Assembly (NCBI RefSeq): GCF_004345645.1
Contig: NZ_SLWS01000001.1
Span: 1,057,546 to 1,121,545 of the forward strand
Length of the DNA: 64,000 bases
Direction of reading: 5' to 3'
Source of the DNA: Actinocrispum wychmicini
GTDB lineage: Bacteria > Actinomycetota > Actinomycetes > Mycobacteriales > Pseudonocardiaceae
Part shown: piece by piece, positions 26,006-40,649 of the stretch
Position numbering within the stretch: the stretch's first letter is position 1
How the letters are laid out: each line of letters opens with the position of its first letter
The notes under the pieces: model-generated
What the model was told of the DNA's origin: nothing
The model's input: the letters and a program-made list of their open reading frames with translations, nothing else
Database searches by the model: none
Position numbers and translations under genes: made by a program

Positions 26006-26554
26006 ATGAAAATCGCCCTGCCGTCCCATCGCGGGATCCTGGTGGCCGTCGCCGGCGCCACCAGTGCCGCCAAGGCGGAGACCGTCGACGCCATCGCCAA
26101 GCACTACGGCCAGGCCGCGCTGACCATCGGCAACCGCGCCAGCCCGGACCCCGAGTCGAGCGTCGACGAGCTGATGAAGGTCGACGGCCGCGCGGCCGAG
26201 GACGCGATCACCGTGGTGCGGATGGCCGAGTCCGCCGCGGTCCGCGGCAGCGAGGTGGTGATCACCGCCCGCCCGGTGCTCGACGAGCTGGCCCGCTACC
26301 GGGCCGCGCGCAAACTGCGGCACGAGTACGTCCAGCACCACATCATGCGGCGGGTCGAGGACACCGCGGCGTGGGAGGCCGCCGACTACGATTTCGTGGT
26401 GTGGGCTCGGTCACCTTTTCCCAGTCCGCCGGTGCGCGCTTTCGAGGCCGCACTAGGCAGTGTTCTCAAGGATCTGTGCGTACCCCATCACTCGGTGTGT
26501 CCACCTTTGGTCGACGAAATGATCGAACAGCTGGTAGCTTCTATCCCCCGCTAG
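26006..26554 (+). CDS. Hypothetical protein with a degenerate P-loop-like segment
   Basis: A 182-residue soluble protein. Residues 11-30 (ILVAVAGATSAAKAETVD) resemble the beta-strand and loop of a P-loop kinase. However the consensus GxxxxGK[ST] is altered to GATSAAKA: Lys23 is kept, the second Gly and the Ser/Thr are Ala. Later stretches (VDELMKVDGRAAEDAITVV, EVVITARPVLDELARYRAAR) recall polynucleotide-kinase-like AAA_33 proteins. I infer a possibly inactive NTPase-fold protein; this is weak. Start ATG 26006. It lies about 280 bp before rpoB. Confidence 0.6.
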   Translation: MKIALPSHRGILVAVAGATSAAKAETVDAIAKHYGQAALTIGNRASPDPESSVDELMKVDGRAAEDAITVVRMAESAAVRGSEVVITARPVLDELARYRAARKLRHEYVQHHIMRRVEDTAAWEAADYDFVVWARSPFPSPPVRAFEAALGSVLKDLCVPHHSVCPPLVDEMIEQLVASIPR

Positions 26555-26672
26555 CTGCCCCTACAGGTGACGAAGTGCTCGTCCACGTGGGTGAACGCCG
26601 CGTGGCCCCTTGACTGGAGGGGCGGTCAGGGTCACGCTGTTGGCATGAGCGGAGGGCCGTTTCCCCGGCCCC

Positions 26673-26701
26673 TGGACAGTCGCCGCTAGTTTGGCTAGAC
26701 T
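26673..26701 (+). promoter_or_regulatory. Candidate rpoBC promoter 1
   Basis: TGGACA (26673-26678), a 17-bp spacer and TAGACT (26696-26701) lie about 140 bp before rpoB. The surrounding sequence GGACAGTCGCCGCTAGTT recurs in altered form at promoter 2. The rest of the 283-bp gap (26555-26837) holds no gene. Confidence 0.5.
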
Positions 26702-26769
26702 GCGTCTTTGCTCTGCCCACTTTCCGTGCGCCCGTACCCGAGAGCTAGGATGATGGGCATCAAGCACCC

Positions 26770-26799
26770 TTGACAGTCGCGTTAGTTGCCTGCTAGCGC
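26770..26799 (+). promoter_or_regulatory. Candidate rpoBC promoter 2
   Basis: TTGACA (26770-26775), an 18-bp spacer and TAGCGC (26794-26799) lie about 40 bp before the rpoB start. The -35 is a perfect consensus, the -10 poor. The block TGACAGTCGCGTTAGTT resembles promoter 1. Confidence 0.45.
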
Positions 26800-26837
26800 G
26801 GCCGCTCAACCGCTCATAGTCCCTGGAAGGACGCATC

Positions 26838-30323
<3,486 letters not shown>

Positions 30324-30332
30324 CCTCGCCGA

Positions 30333-30353
30333 GGGTGGGGCTTCGCCCCACCC
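30333..30353 (+). other. Hairpin between rpoB and rpoC
   Basis: GGGTGGGG (30333-30340) pairs perfectly with CCCCACCC (30346-30353) around CTTCG. No T-tract follows, so it is probably a processing or stability element, or a weak pause, rather than a terminator. Confidence 0.55.
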
Positions 30354-30407
30354 CTGGCCTTATCCCCCGAATCTGCTGTCTTTCAACCAAAGGGGAGAAG
30401 AACCGAC

Positions 30408-34307
<3,900 letters not shown>

Positions 34308-34320
34308 GGGCTCAACGGCC

Positions 34321-34358
34321 AACGGCCCCCGACGCACCTGCGTCGGGGGCCGTTTCCG
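34321..34358 (+). terminator. rpoBC terminator
   Basis: A 16-bp perfect stem, AACGGCCCCCGACGCA paired with TGCGTCGGGGGCCGTT around a CC turn (34321-34354), followed by TCCGTTTCCG. Confidence 0.88.
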
Positions 34359-34374
34359 TTTCCGTTCCATCGAA

Positions 34375-34392
34375 CGAATGATCACCCATTCG
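34375..34392 (+). promoter_or_regulatory. Candidate operator of the toxin-antitoxin pair
   Basis: CGAATG (34375-34380) and CATTCG (34387-34392) form an inverted repeat with a 6-nt spacer, 30 bp before the antitoxin ATG. A second small dyad TACG-TTT-CGTA (34398-34408) follows. Phd/VapB-type antitoxins usually bind such repeats to repress their own operon. Confidence 0.45.
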
Positions 34393-34421
34393 TGTCATAC
34401 GTTTCGTAGTACGCTGGTGGC

Positions 34422-34691
34422 ATGGACCAGATCCCCATCCGCGTCCTCAATCAGGACACAGCCGGTGTGCTCGCGCGCGTCGAGCGTGGCGAGACTGTGG
34501 AGATCACCAACCGAGGCAAGCCCGTGGCTCGCTTGGTGCCGGTGGTCGAAGGCGAGCTCGACGATCTCATTGCCCAGGGCCGGGTCGTGCCGGCCACCAT
34601 CCACGGGCCGTTCCCGATGCCGACGGTGAAGGTTGAGGACAACGCGGCCTCAGCGGCTTTGATCGCCATGCGCGAGGAGGAGCGCTGGTGA
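34422..34691 (+). CDS. Phd/YefM-type antitoxin
   Basis: An 89-residue protein. The N-terminus has the Phd fold signature (IPIRVLNQDTAGVLARVERGETVEITNRGKPVARLVP), which dimerises and binds DNA. The C-terminal 40 residues are the expected flexible toxin-wrapping tail. It is paired with a PIN-domain toxin whose GTG start overlaps the antitoxin stop as GTGA, so the two are made in a fixed ratio. Confidence 0.85.
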   Translation: MDQIPIRVLNQDTAGVLARVERGETVEITNRGKPVARLVPVVEGELDDLIAQGRVVPATIHGPFPMPTVKVEDNAASAALIAMREEERW

Positions 34692-35092
34692 TCTACCTGG
34701 ACAGTTGCGCGATTGTCAAGCTGGTTGCCGAAGAAGACGAGACTGCGGCCCTGGTGGGCTGGCTGCGTGAGCATCAGGACGAGCCACTGGTGACATCGGT
34801 TCTCGCGGAGGTCGAGGTTCCCCGGGCACTGCGCCGTGGTGTGCCGCGTGTGCTCGGGGCGGTTACGTCGACCTTGTCGCGGCTCGACCGGATGGAGATC
34901 GACGGTCCGGTGCGGGCGACCGCCGCCGCGTACCTGGAACCAAATCTCCGATCACTGGACGCCATTCATCTGGCGACAGCCGACAATCTGGTGGCGTCCG
35001 GGAAGACGGTGACCGCGTTCGTCACCTATGACAAGCGGCTGGCCACCGCGGCGGCCGATGCCGGACACACCGTGGTGGCGCCTGGCGAGTGA
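34688..35092 (+). CDS. VapC-type PIN-domain toxin
   Basis: A 134-residue PIN-domain protein, predicted to be a metal-dependent ribonuclease that cuts a tRNA or rRNA target. The four acidic residues expected in the active site are present: Asp5 (IYLDS), Glu41 (SVLAEVEV), Asp91 (LDAIHLATA) and Asp115 (VTYDKRL). The length is normal. It is held in check by the preceding antitoxin. No truncation is seen, so the toxin is probably active; its RNA target is unknown. Confidence 0.85.
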   Translation: MIYLDSCAIVKLVAEEDETAALVGWLREHQDEPLVTSVLAEVEVPRALRRGVPRVLGAVTSTLSRLDRMEIDGPVRATAAAYLEPNLRSLDAIHLATADNLVASGKTVTAFVTYDKRLATAAADAGHTVVAPGE

Positions 35093-35100
35093 TCCGCTGG

Positions 35101-35808
35101 TCACTGGCGGGGTTCCCAGCGGAACGCCTTGAGAGCGACCGCGACGAAGAGGATCAGCGACGGCACGGTGGCGGCCACGCCGAGGAGTGCGTTGCCGTTC
35201 GACCAGCCCTCGGTGACGAGGTGGCCGGGGCCGACCACCGGCAGGAACGTGCCGATGGTGGACACCACGTCGTTGCTGGACTGCACCATGACCATCCCCG
35301 CGATCGCCGCCAGCATCACCGGGATCGCGGTGATCTGGGTGACCTCCACGCTCCGGCTGAACGCGGCCGTGGCGATACCGGCCAACAGTGCCACCGCGAT
35401 GCCGAGGATCACGCCGACCAGGACCACGGCCGGGTTCGACGGCAGTGGTGCGCCGACGGCCAGGCAGAAGCCGAAGTAGACGATGGTCTGCGCCAGGCCG
35501 ACGACCATCATGGGCGCGCCGATCCCGAGGTAGATGGCTGTGTCGGTGAGTTCGCTGGTCCGTAGCCGTTTCAACACGAGTGACTGCCGTCGGGCGGTGA
35601 ACACGGTGGTGCTCACCAGGTAGACCGAGATCACCATCAGCAGGACGAACCGGCTGCCCATCGTGCCGGCCCATGCCTCGGTGGGTTGGGTGCGGTCGGC
35701 GAACCAGGCCATGGCGCAGAGCAGGACGGGGGCGGCCAGCACCGAGTAGGCGGTGATCCGCTTACGCAGCAACAGCCGCAGTTCTGTCCACGCGAGATGG
35801 AAGGTCAT
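35101..35808 (-). CDS. ABC-2 type transporter permease
   Basis: A 235-residue membrane protein with about six hydrophobic helices and an ABC-2 permease layout (LAWTELRLLLRKRITAYSVLAAPVLL at the start). It pairs with the ATPase encoded immediately upstream, whose stop overlaps its ATG (35808) as ATGA. AAGGAGAAGG precedes that ATG; longer frames upstream are in the ATPase gene. It is a predicted exporter of lipid, drug or peptide; the substrate is not visible. Its stop faces the toxin gene 8 bp away. Confidence 0.85.
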   Translation of the reverse strand: MTFHLAWTELRLLLRKRITAYSVLAAPVLLCAMAWFADRTQPTEAWAGTMGSRFVLLMVISVYLVSTTVFTARRQSLVLKRLRTSELTDTAIYLGIGAPMMVVGLAQTIVYFGFCLAVGAPLPSNPAVVLVGVILGIAVALLAGIATAAFSRSVEVTQITAIPVMLAAIAGMVMVQSSNDVVSTIGTFLPVVGPGHLVTEGWSNGNALLGVAATVPSLILFVAVALKAFRWEPRQ

Positions 35809-36692
35809 ACCTTCTCCTTGCCGATCGACAGGAAGATCTCCTGCAGGGAGGCGGGGTTGGCGGCCAGGGTGTCCAGCCGGACGTTGTGCTCCTCCGCCCA
35901 GCGCAGCAGCGTGTAGAGGTCGTCCTGGAGGTGGTGGGTGGCCACGGTCAGGGTGTGACCGTCCACTGTGGGCGTTCCGTGGAAGTGCGGCAGCGGCACG
36001 GCCGGCGGGACGGTGGCGGTGATCCGGGCCGGTTGGTTGGTGAGCACCTCGGCCAGGGTGCCGGCCACCTCGATCCGGCCGGTGTGCATGATCGCCACCT
36101 GGTCGGCCAGGGCCTGCGCCTCCTCCAGGTAGTGGGTGGTCAGCAGAACCGTGCTGCCGCCTGCCCGCAGCGCCGACACGGTGTCCCACAGGTGGGCGCG
36201 GGACTCCGGGTCCAGGCCGGTGGTGGGTTCGTCCAGGATCACCAGGGGCGGCCGGCCCCAGATGGCGAGCGCGAAGTCCAGCCGCCGCCGTTCGCCGCCG
36301 GACAGCTTCTCCACGGCCACGTTCCGCCGGTCCGTGAGATCCACAGTGGACATCAGGTCGGTCGGGGAGTCCGGCCGGCTGCGCAGGCCGCCCCACAACC
36401 CGAGCGTCTCCGCCACGGTCAGTTCGCCGATCAGCCCGGAACTCTGCATCATCACGCCGACATCCGCGCTCAGCCTGGTCCGGTCGGCCACCGGGTCCCG
36501 GCCGAACACCCGCACCCGCCCGCCGCTGGGCCGCCGGAACCCCTCGATGATCTCCAGCGTCGTCGTCTTGCCGGCGCCGTTCGTCCCCAACAGCGCGAAG
36601 ATCTCCCCCTCGCGCACCGCGAAGTCGACCCCGGCCACCGCGGCGAAGGAACCGTAGTGGTGGTGGAGGTCCGACACGTCGATCACGTCCAT
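35805..36692 (-). CDS. ABC transporter ATP-binding protein (DrrA-like exporter)
   Basis: A 295-residue ATPase. Walker A is GTNGAGKTT, the signature LSGGERRRLDFALA, Walker B PLVILDEPTTGLDPE, and the switch His lies in LLTTHYLEE. The C-terminal 90 residues form a DrrA-type extension. It is the first gene of the exporter pair. Its promoter region is shared with a divergent histidine kinase gene and carries a 16-bp perfect palindrome, so exporter expression may be controlled by that two-component system. Confidence 0.88.
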   Translation of the reverse strand: MDVIDVSDLHHHYGSFAAVAGVDFAVREGEIFALLGTNGAGKTTTLEIIEGFRRPSGGRVRVFGRDPVADRTRLSADVGVMMQSSGLIGELTVAETLGLWGGLRSRPDSPTDLMSTVDLTDRRNVAVEKLSGGERRRLDFALAIWGRPPLVILDEPTTGLDPESRAHLWDTVSALRAGGSTVLLTTHYLEEAQALADQVAIMHTGRIEVAGTLAEVLTNQPARITATVPPAVPLPHFHGTPTVDGHTLTVATHHLQDDLYTLLRWAEEHNVRLDTLAANPASLQEIFLSIGKEKV

Positions 36693-36749
36693 GCGAACAC
36701 TGTCGCGAAAACGTGTGCCCGCTCGTCAGTCGTCGGTGTCACGAGCTCT

Positions 36750-36765
36750 CATGACACGTGTCATG
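36750..36765. promoter_or_regulatory. 16-bp perfect palindrome between exporter and histidine kinase
   Basis: CATGACACGTGTCATG is its own reverse complement. It lies 58 bp from the exporter ATPase ATG and 20 bp before the chosen kinase start, in a 92-bp divergent promoter region. It is a good candidate binding site for the adjacent NarL-type response regulator. Confidence 0.65.
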
Positions 36766-36784
36766 TGGTGTTACGTTGGCTGAC

Positions 36785-37927
36785 GTGCCCGAGCCGAACG
36801 CGTTGGAACCGTTGCGGCGGTCCACGCGCAACGCGCTCCTGGTCACGTTGGTGCTGGTCGGTGCGCTGACACCGCTGGCGTTGATCAACACGAAACCTGG
36901 CCCGGTGCGGGCCGCCGTGCTGATCGCCGGGACGGTGATCTTCCTCTGGGTGTACGGGCGTCGGCTGTGGCGGACGGTGATGTCCGGCCGCTGGGAGGCG
37001 ATACCGCTGTGGCGGACGTGGGCGCTGGTCGCGTTCGTCATGGCGCTCAGCCTGCTGGGCCTCACGGTCGATCCCCAGCTGGGCCTGATGTCCACCACCT
37101 GCACCGGCCTGGCCCTCGCCGAGTTCGTGATCGGCCGGGGCTCAGTGGCGTGGTGGTTCATCACGGCCGGCGCGATCGCCCAGGGACTCGCGTTCGGCGT
37201 GTCCGCGGGACTCAGCGGGTCCCTGCTGTTCGCATTCGTCTCCACGACCGTAATGGCGGCGTTCGTGCTGTTGACCGCGTACTGCCTGGCCATCTCGTTC
37301 CGGCAGTGGGAAGGCGCGCTGAAACTCGACCGGGCCCGGCGGGAGGCCGCCGACCTGGCCACGGTTCGGGAACGGCTGCGGCTCGCCGAGGACCTGCACG
37401 ACATCCTCGGCCACGCGCTCGAAGTGGTGTCGTTGAAGAGCGAGCTGGCGGTCCGCCTCGGTCCGATCGACCCGGACCGCGCCCAGGCCGAGATGGTGGA
37501 GGTACAGGCTCTGGCCAGGGGTGCGCTGAAGGACGTCCGTGCGCTCGTCCAGGACAACCGGCCGACGGACCTCGGCACCGAGCTTGTGGGCGCGCGCAAG
37601 CTCCTGACGTCCGCGGGCATCGAGTGCGACTTCGACGCTGACGACACGCTCGTCACCCAACGGGAGCTGTTCGGGCGCGTGCTGCGTGAGGCCGTGACGA
37701 ACTTGCTCAGACACGCCAACGCGCGCACGTGCTGTGTCTCCCTGACCGTGGGTCGGCGCGAAGCCGTTCTGCGTGTACGCAACGACGGCGTGCAGTCGGC
37801 GTCCGTCACGACCACCGGCTCGGGACTGGCCGGCCTCGCCCGGCGCGTCAACGAGGCCGGCGGCACGTTCCAGGCCGGCGCGGTCGAACCCGAGTCGTTC
37901 GAGGTCGTGGCGAAGGTGCCGGCGTGA
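36785..37927 (+). CDS. Sensor histidine kinase (DesK/NarX-like, HisKA_3)
   Basis: A 380-residue kinase. About five or six membrane helices (residues 15-170) precede a HisKA_3 domain with EDLHDILGHALE, where His205 is the likely phosphorylation site. The HATPase part has REAVTNLLRHANA (N box) and GSGLAGLARRV (G box). It is predicted to sense a membrane or lipid-related signal. I chose GTG 36785; the more distal GTG 36758 lies inside the palindrome and would add nine residues of no membrane character. No clear Shine-Dalgarno. The stop overlaps the response regulator start as GTGA. Confidence 0.85.
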   Translation: MPEPNALEPLRRSTRNALLVTLVLVGALTPLALINTKPGPVRAAVLIAGTVIFLWVYGRRLWRTVMSGRWEAIPLWRTWALVAFVMALSLLGLTVDPQLGLMSTTCTGLALAEFVIGRGSVAWWFITAGAIAQGLAFGVSAGLSGSLLFAFVSTTVMAAFVLLTAYCLAISFRQWEGALKLDRARREAADLATVRERLRLAEDLHDILGHALEVVSLKSELAVRLGPIDPDRAQAEMVEVQALARGALKDVRALVQDNRPTDLGTELVGARKLLTSAGIECDFDADDTLVTQRELFGRVLREAVTNLLRHANARTCCVSLTVGRREAVLRVRNDGVQSASVTTTGSGLAGLARRVNEAGGTFQAGAVEPESFEVVAKVPA

Positions 37928-38523
37928 TCCGGATCGTGCTCGCCGACGACGAGCAGCTCACCCGCCAGGCCGTGGAGACCCTGCTGAACCTGGAGCCGGA
38001 CCTGACCGTGGTGGCCGGCGTCGCCGACGGTGACCAGGCTCTCAAGGCGGTCGCGGAACACCGCCCGGACGTGGTCGTGCTCGACGTGGAGATGCCCGTG
38101 ATGGACGGTCTGCGCACGTTGGAGCTGCTGGCCGGCTCCGGGGTTCGCGGCGTGATGCTCACCAGGCATGCCCGGCCCGGAGTCCTGCGGCGAGCGCTGT
38201 CCCTTGGCGCCAAAGGGTTCCTGGCGAAGACCGCGCCGGCGTCCTTGCTGGCCGAGGTGATCAGGCGGGTGCACGCCGGGATGCGTTACGTGGACCCGGA
38301 GTTCGCCGCCGAGGCACTCGCCGAGACGGACTGCCCACTGTCCGATCGCGAGCTGGAGATCCTGCGCATGGTGGACGAGGAACGCACGGCCACCGACATC
38401 GCGTACGCCCTGCACCTGTCGGCCGGCACGGTCCGCAACTACATCTCCGCGGCGATGACCAAACTGGACGCGCGGAGCCGCACCCAGGCCGCCCGGATCG
38501 CCCGCGATCAGGGGTGGATCTGA
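37924..38523 (+). CDS. NarL/LuxR-type response regulator
   Basis: A 199-residue regulator. The receiver domain has the acidic pair Asp8-Asp9, phospho-acceptor Asp54 (VVVLDVEMP), and the conserved Thr and Lys (VMLTRHA, GFLAKTA). The C-terminal LuxR helix-turn-helix is present (LSDRELEILRM, TATDIAYALHLSAGTVRNYISAAMTKL). GTG 37924 overlaps the kinase stop. It probably controls the divergent exporter. The 3' end overlaps the opposing glycosyltransferase gene by 16 bp. Confidence 0.9.
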   Translation: MIRIVLADDEQLTRQAVETLLNLEPDLTVVAGVADGDQALKAVAEHRPDVVVLDVEMPVMDGLRTLELLAGSGVRGVMLTRHARPGVLRRALSLGAKGFLAKTAPASLLAEVIRRVHAGMRYVDPEFAAEALAETDCPLSDRELEILRMVDEERTATDIAYALHLSAGTVRNYISAAMTKLDARSRTQAARIARDQGWI

Positions 38524-39767
38524 GCCCCAACCAGCTCTTCGAGCAGGTGTGCCGCGCGGGACCCGTCCGGGTACTCCCGGAACTCGGCCTGGATCCGCCG
38601 GGCGGCCTGGTGGTACGACCCGTCGAGCACGGTCGCCACGCCCTGTCGGATGGCGCCCGGCGATGGGGTGCGTTTGCGCAGGTTGACGCCCGCGCCGGCC
38701 CAGGCGATCCGGCCGGCGACGTCCGGCTGGTCGTTGCCCCACGGCGCCATCACCAGCGGAACCGCGTGCGACAGGGCCATTTTCACGCCGTTGTAGCCGG
38801 CGTTCGTCACCATCGCGTCCACTTTGGGCAGCAGCAGCGAGTGCGGAATGAACTCGGCCACGCGGGTGTTGGCCGGCACCGGGCCGAGGTCGTGCGGTGA
38901 CGTCACCACGACCAGGCCGTCGAACGAGGCCAGCCCGGCCAGCGCCGGCTTGGTGAGAATCGACGGATCGGTGGCCACTGTGCCTTGTGTCACGTGCACA
39001 ACGGCCTTCGCGGAGTCCAGTTCGGCCCACCACTCCGGCAGGGCCGCCGTGGTGGCCGGAGGCAGCAACGGGCCGACGAAGTGGACGTTCGCCGGCCAGT
39101 GCCGGCGTGGGTACTCAATGGCCGGTGTGGCCGCCTGCATGTGCAGCATGGGTGACTGCATGTGCCAGAACACGTTGGCGCCCCGGGGAAGCGGCTTCAG
39201 GCCCAGGGCGGCCCGGGTGGACACGTACGCCTCGTTGAGGTCCTTCATCACCAGCGGCCCGAGGGCCGTCATGGCCTTCATGGTGAGCGCGTTCATCCGT
39301 CGACTGAAGGCGTTCGACGGCGGTGGTGCGCCCGTACCGAACCGAGGGATGTCGGGAGCCGGCGCGGTCAGCGGGCTGATCCCCAGCGTCGCCCACGGGG
39401 TTCCGTGGCGTTCGTACAGGCCTTGGCCGCCGAGGGAGCACAGGTCGACGATGAGCCCGTCGAACGGCATGAGCTCCTCGTAGTCCGCGACCTGTCCTGC
39501 CATGCGTTCGACGAGGAGCTTGCGGAGGGCGGAGAACCCCGCCTTGGGTTCACGCAGGCCAGGGTCGGGCACGGGCGGCAGTTCGTCGAACGTGGGTGTG
39601 CGGCGTGGCTCGACCCAGGTGGCCCCGGTGTTCTCGACCAGCGCCCGGTACTTCGCGCCGACGTGCCAGCGGACCGAGTGGCCCCGCTCGACCAGGGCCT
39701 TTGCCACAGGCAGGGCCGGGTGTACGTGGCCTGCGGCGTCCATGGTGCTGATCAGGAACCTGGGCAC
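38508..39767 (-). CDS. MGT-family glycosyltransferase (GT1, macrolide/UDP-sugar type)
   Basis: A 419-residue GT-B glycosyltransferase. The catalytic-type His14 lies in MDAAGHVHPALPVAKAL. The C-terminal donor-sugar region is PHSLLLPKVDAMVTNAGYNG, with NDQPDVAGRIA. The usual HGGxNT is changed to NAGYNG. Family members add sugars to macrolides, flavonoids or other small molecules, sometimes inactivating antibiotics; the acceptor here is unknown. I chose GTG 39767 for AGAGGAGG 6 bp upstream; a longer frame to 39800 exists. It is divergent from a MarR gene that likely represses it. Confidence 0.83.
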   Translation of the reverse strand: MPRFLISTMDAAGHVHPALPVAKALVERGHSVRWHVGAKYRALVENTGATWVEPRRTPTFDELPPVPDPGLREPKAGFSALRKLLVERMAGQVADYEELMPFDGLIVDLCSLGGQGLYERHGTPWATLGISPLTAPAPDIPRFGTGAPPPSNAFSRRMNALTMKAMTALGPLVMKDLNEAYVSTRAALGLKPLPRGANVFWHMQSPMLHMQAATPAIEYPRRHWPANVHFVGPLLPPATTAALPEWWAELDSAKAVVHVTQGTVATDPSILTKPALAGLASFDGLVVVTSPHDLGPVPANTRVAEFIPHSLLLPKVDAMVTNAGYNGVKMALSHAVPLVMAPWGNDQPDVAGRIAWAGAGVNLRKRTPSPGAIRQGVATVLDGSYHQAARRIQAEFREYPDGSRAAHLLEELVGAQIHP

Positions 39768-39800
39768 GGGATCCTCCTCTAGGATTGCCTTGACTGTCAT

Positions 39801-39821
39801 TTATCTTGAGAGACGAGATAA
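39801..39821. promoter_or_regulatory. MarR-type operator candidate
   Basis: TTATCTTGAG and GACGAGATAA form an imperfect 21-bp palindrome around a central A, in the 58-bp gap between the divergent glycosyltransferase and MarR genes. It ends 4 bp before the MarR ATG. Confidence 0.6.
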
Positions 39822-39825
39822 TCGA

Positions 39826-40293
39826 ATGTCAAGGGAAATCCTGGACGAGCTCCGGGCCGAGCTGGGTACGGCGTCCCGCGTCTACCAGGTCTCGGTCGAC
39901 GCCCTGGACGAGGCCGTGGCTGGGCACCTGGGCGTCAACCGGACGGATCTGCGCTGCTTGGACGTGCTGATGCAGTTGGGCACGGCCACCCCTGGCGTGC
40001 TCGGCGCGCGGCTCGGTCTGACCACGGGAAGCGTCACGGCGATGCTCGACCGGTTGGCCAAACTCGGCTACCTGACCCGCGCACCCGATCCCGGCGACCG
40101 GCGTAAGGTGCTCATCAGCGCCACCGACGAGGTCAAAGCCAAGGCATGGCAGCTCTACGGCCCGATCGCCGAGGAGGGCGCGCGGGACGCGAACGTCTAC
40201 ACCGAGGCCGAACTGCGCCTGCTGATCAGCTTCCTGCGGGGTGCCGCGGAGTTCCAGGATCGGCACCGGGCCCGGATCCAGGCCCTGCCGTGA
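39826..40293 (+). CDS. MarR-family transcriptional regulator
   Basis: A 155-residue winged-helix regulator with the MarR core (LGARLGLTTGSVTAMLDRLAKLG recognition helix, then the wing RAPDPGDRRKVLIS). MarR repressors are typically released from DNA by small phenolic or drug-like ligands. The ATG at 39826 is chosen because it lies beside an operator-like palindrome; longer frames run back into the glycosyltransferase gene. The divergent partner suggests a ligand-induced glycosylation pair. Confidence 0.87.
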   Translation: MSREILDELRAELGTASRVYQVSVDALDEAVAGHLGVNRTDLRCLDVLMQLGTATPGVLGARLGLTTGSVTAMLDRLAKLGYLTRAPDPGDRRKVLISATDEVKAKAWQLYGPIAEEGARDANVYTEAELRLLISFLRGAAEFQDRHRARIQALP

Positions 40294-40366
40294 GCGCCGT
40301 CACCCGTCGTTCACCTGCGGTTCCAGGGGTAGACTGGGGGGAGCCGAGACCAGGGGTACCCCGGTT

Positions 40367-40395
40367 TTGCTCCGCGCGTGAGCGCCAGGTATCTT
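40367..40395 (+). promoter_or_regulatory. Candidate str-operon promoter
   Basis: TTGCTC (40367-40372), a 17-bp spacer and TATCTT (40390-40395). A near-perfect 17-bp palindrome centred on GGGGTACCCC (40349-40365) abuts the -35. The predicted transcript has a leader of about 250 nt. Confidence 0.45.
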
Positions 40396-40649
40396 TGCTA
40401 ATCGTGCCCGACTGATGTCGGGCCGCTCCGTGTGCCTGCGAGCGGTGGTCGACCCAGTCGACGCCGCAGAAGCACACCGGAGACCTCCCAAACCCCGTTG
40501 GGATGCCGCGGCTGTCGTATGTGGCGCTGTCCCGCACGGGCCTTCAGGGGAAGGGCGACACGCCCGACCTCGGGTTACGGCGGGGCCAGGGGGAACAGCG
40601 GAAACACGGACAACCGTCAGTAGCTAGCAGTCGTAGAGAAAGCCGGTCC
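40396..40649 (+). promoter_or_regulatory. rpsL leader with shared 18-nt element
   Basis: A roughly 250-nt untranslated leader with no gene. It contains GCGACACGCCCGACCTCG at 40555-40572, identical over 18 nt to 45188-45205 in the rpsJ leader. Here the element forms a small hairpin GGGCG-ACA-CGCCC (40553-40565). It ends 77 nt before the rpsL ATG. Confidence 0.55.

Noticed and set aside
26610..26633. A third rpoB promoter at TTGACT (26610-26615)
   Set aside because: The -35 is good but no acceptable -10 lies at 16-18 bp; promoters 1 and 2 explain the region better.
30333..30353. Terminator between rpoB and rpoC
   Set aside because: The hairpin is strong but no T-tract follows and the genes form a conserved operon, so I list it as a processing or stability element.
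36758..36784. GTG 36758 as the histidine kinase start
   Set aside because: It lies within the 16-bp palindrome and adds residues with no membrane or signal character. GTG 36785 is preferred, though neither has a clear ribosome-binding site.
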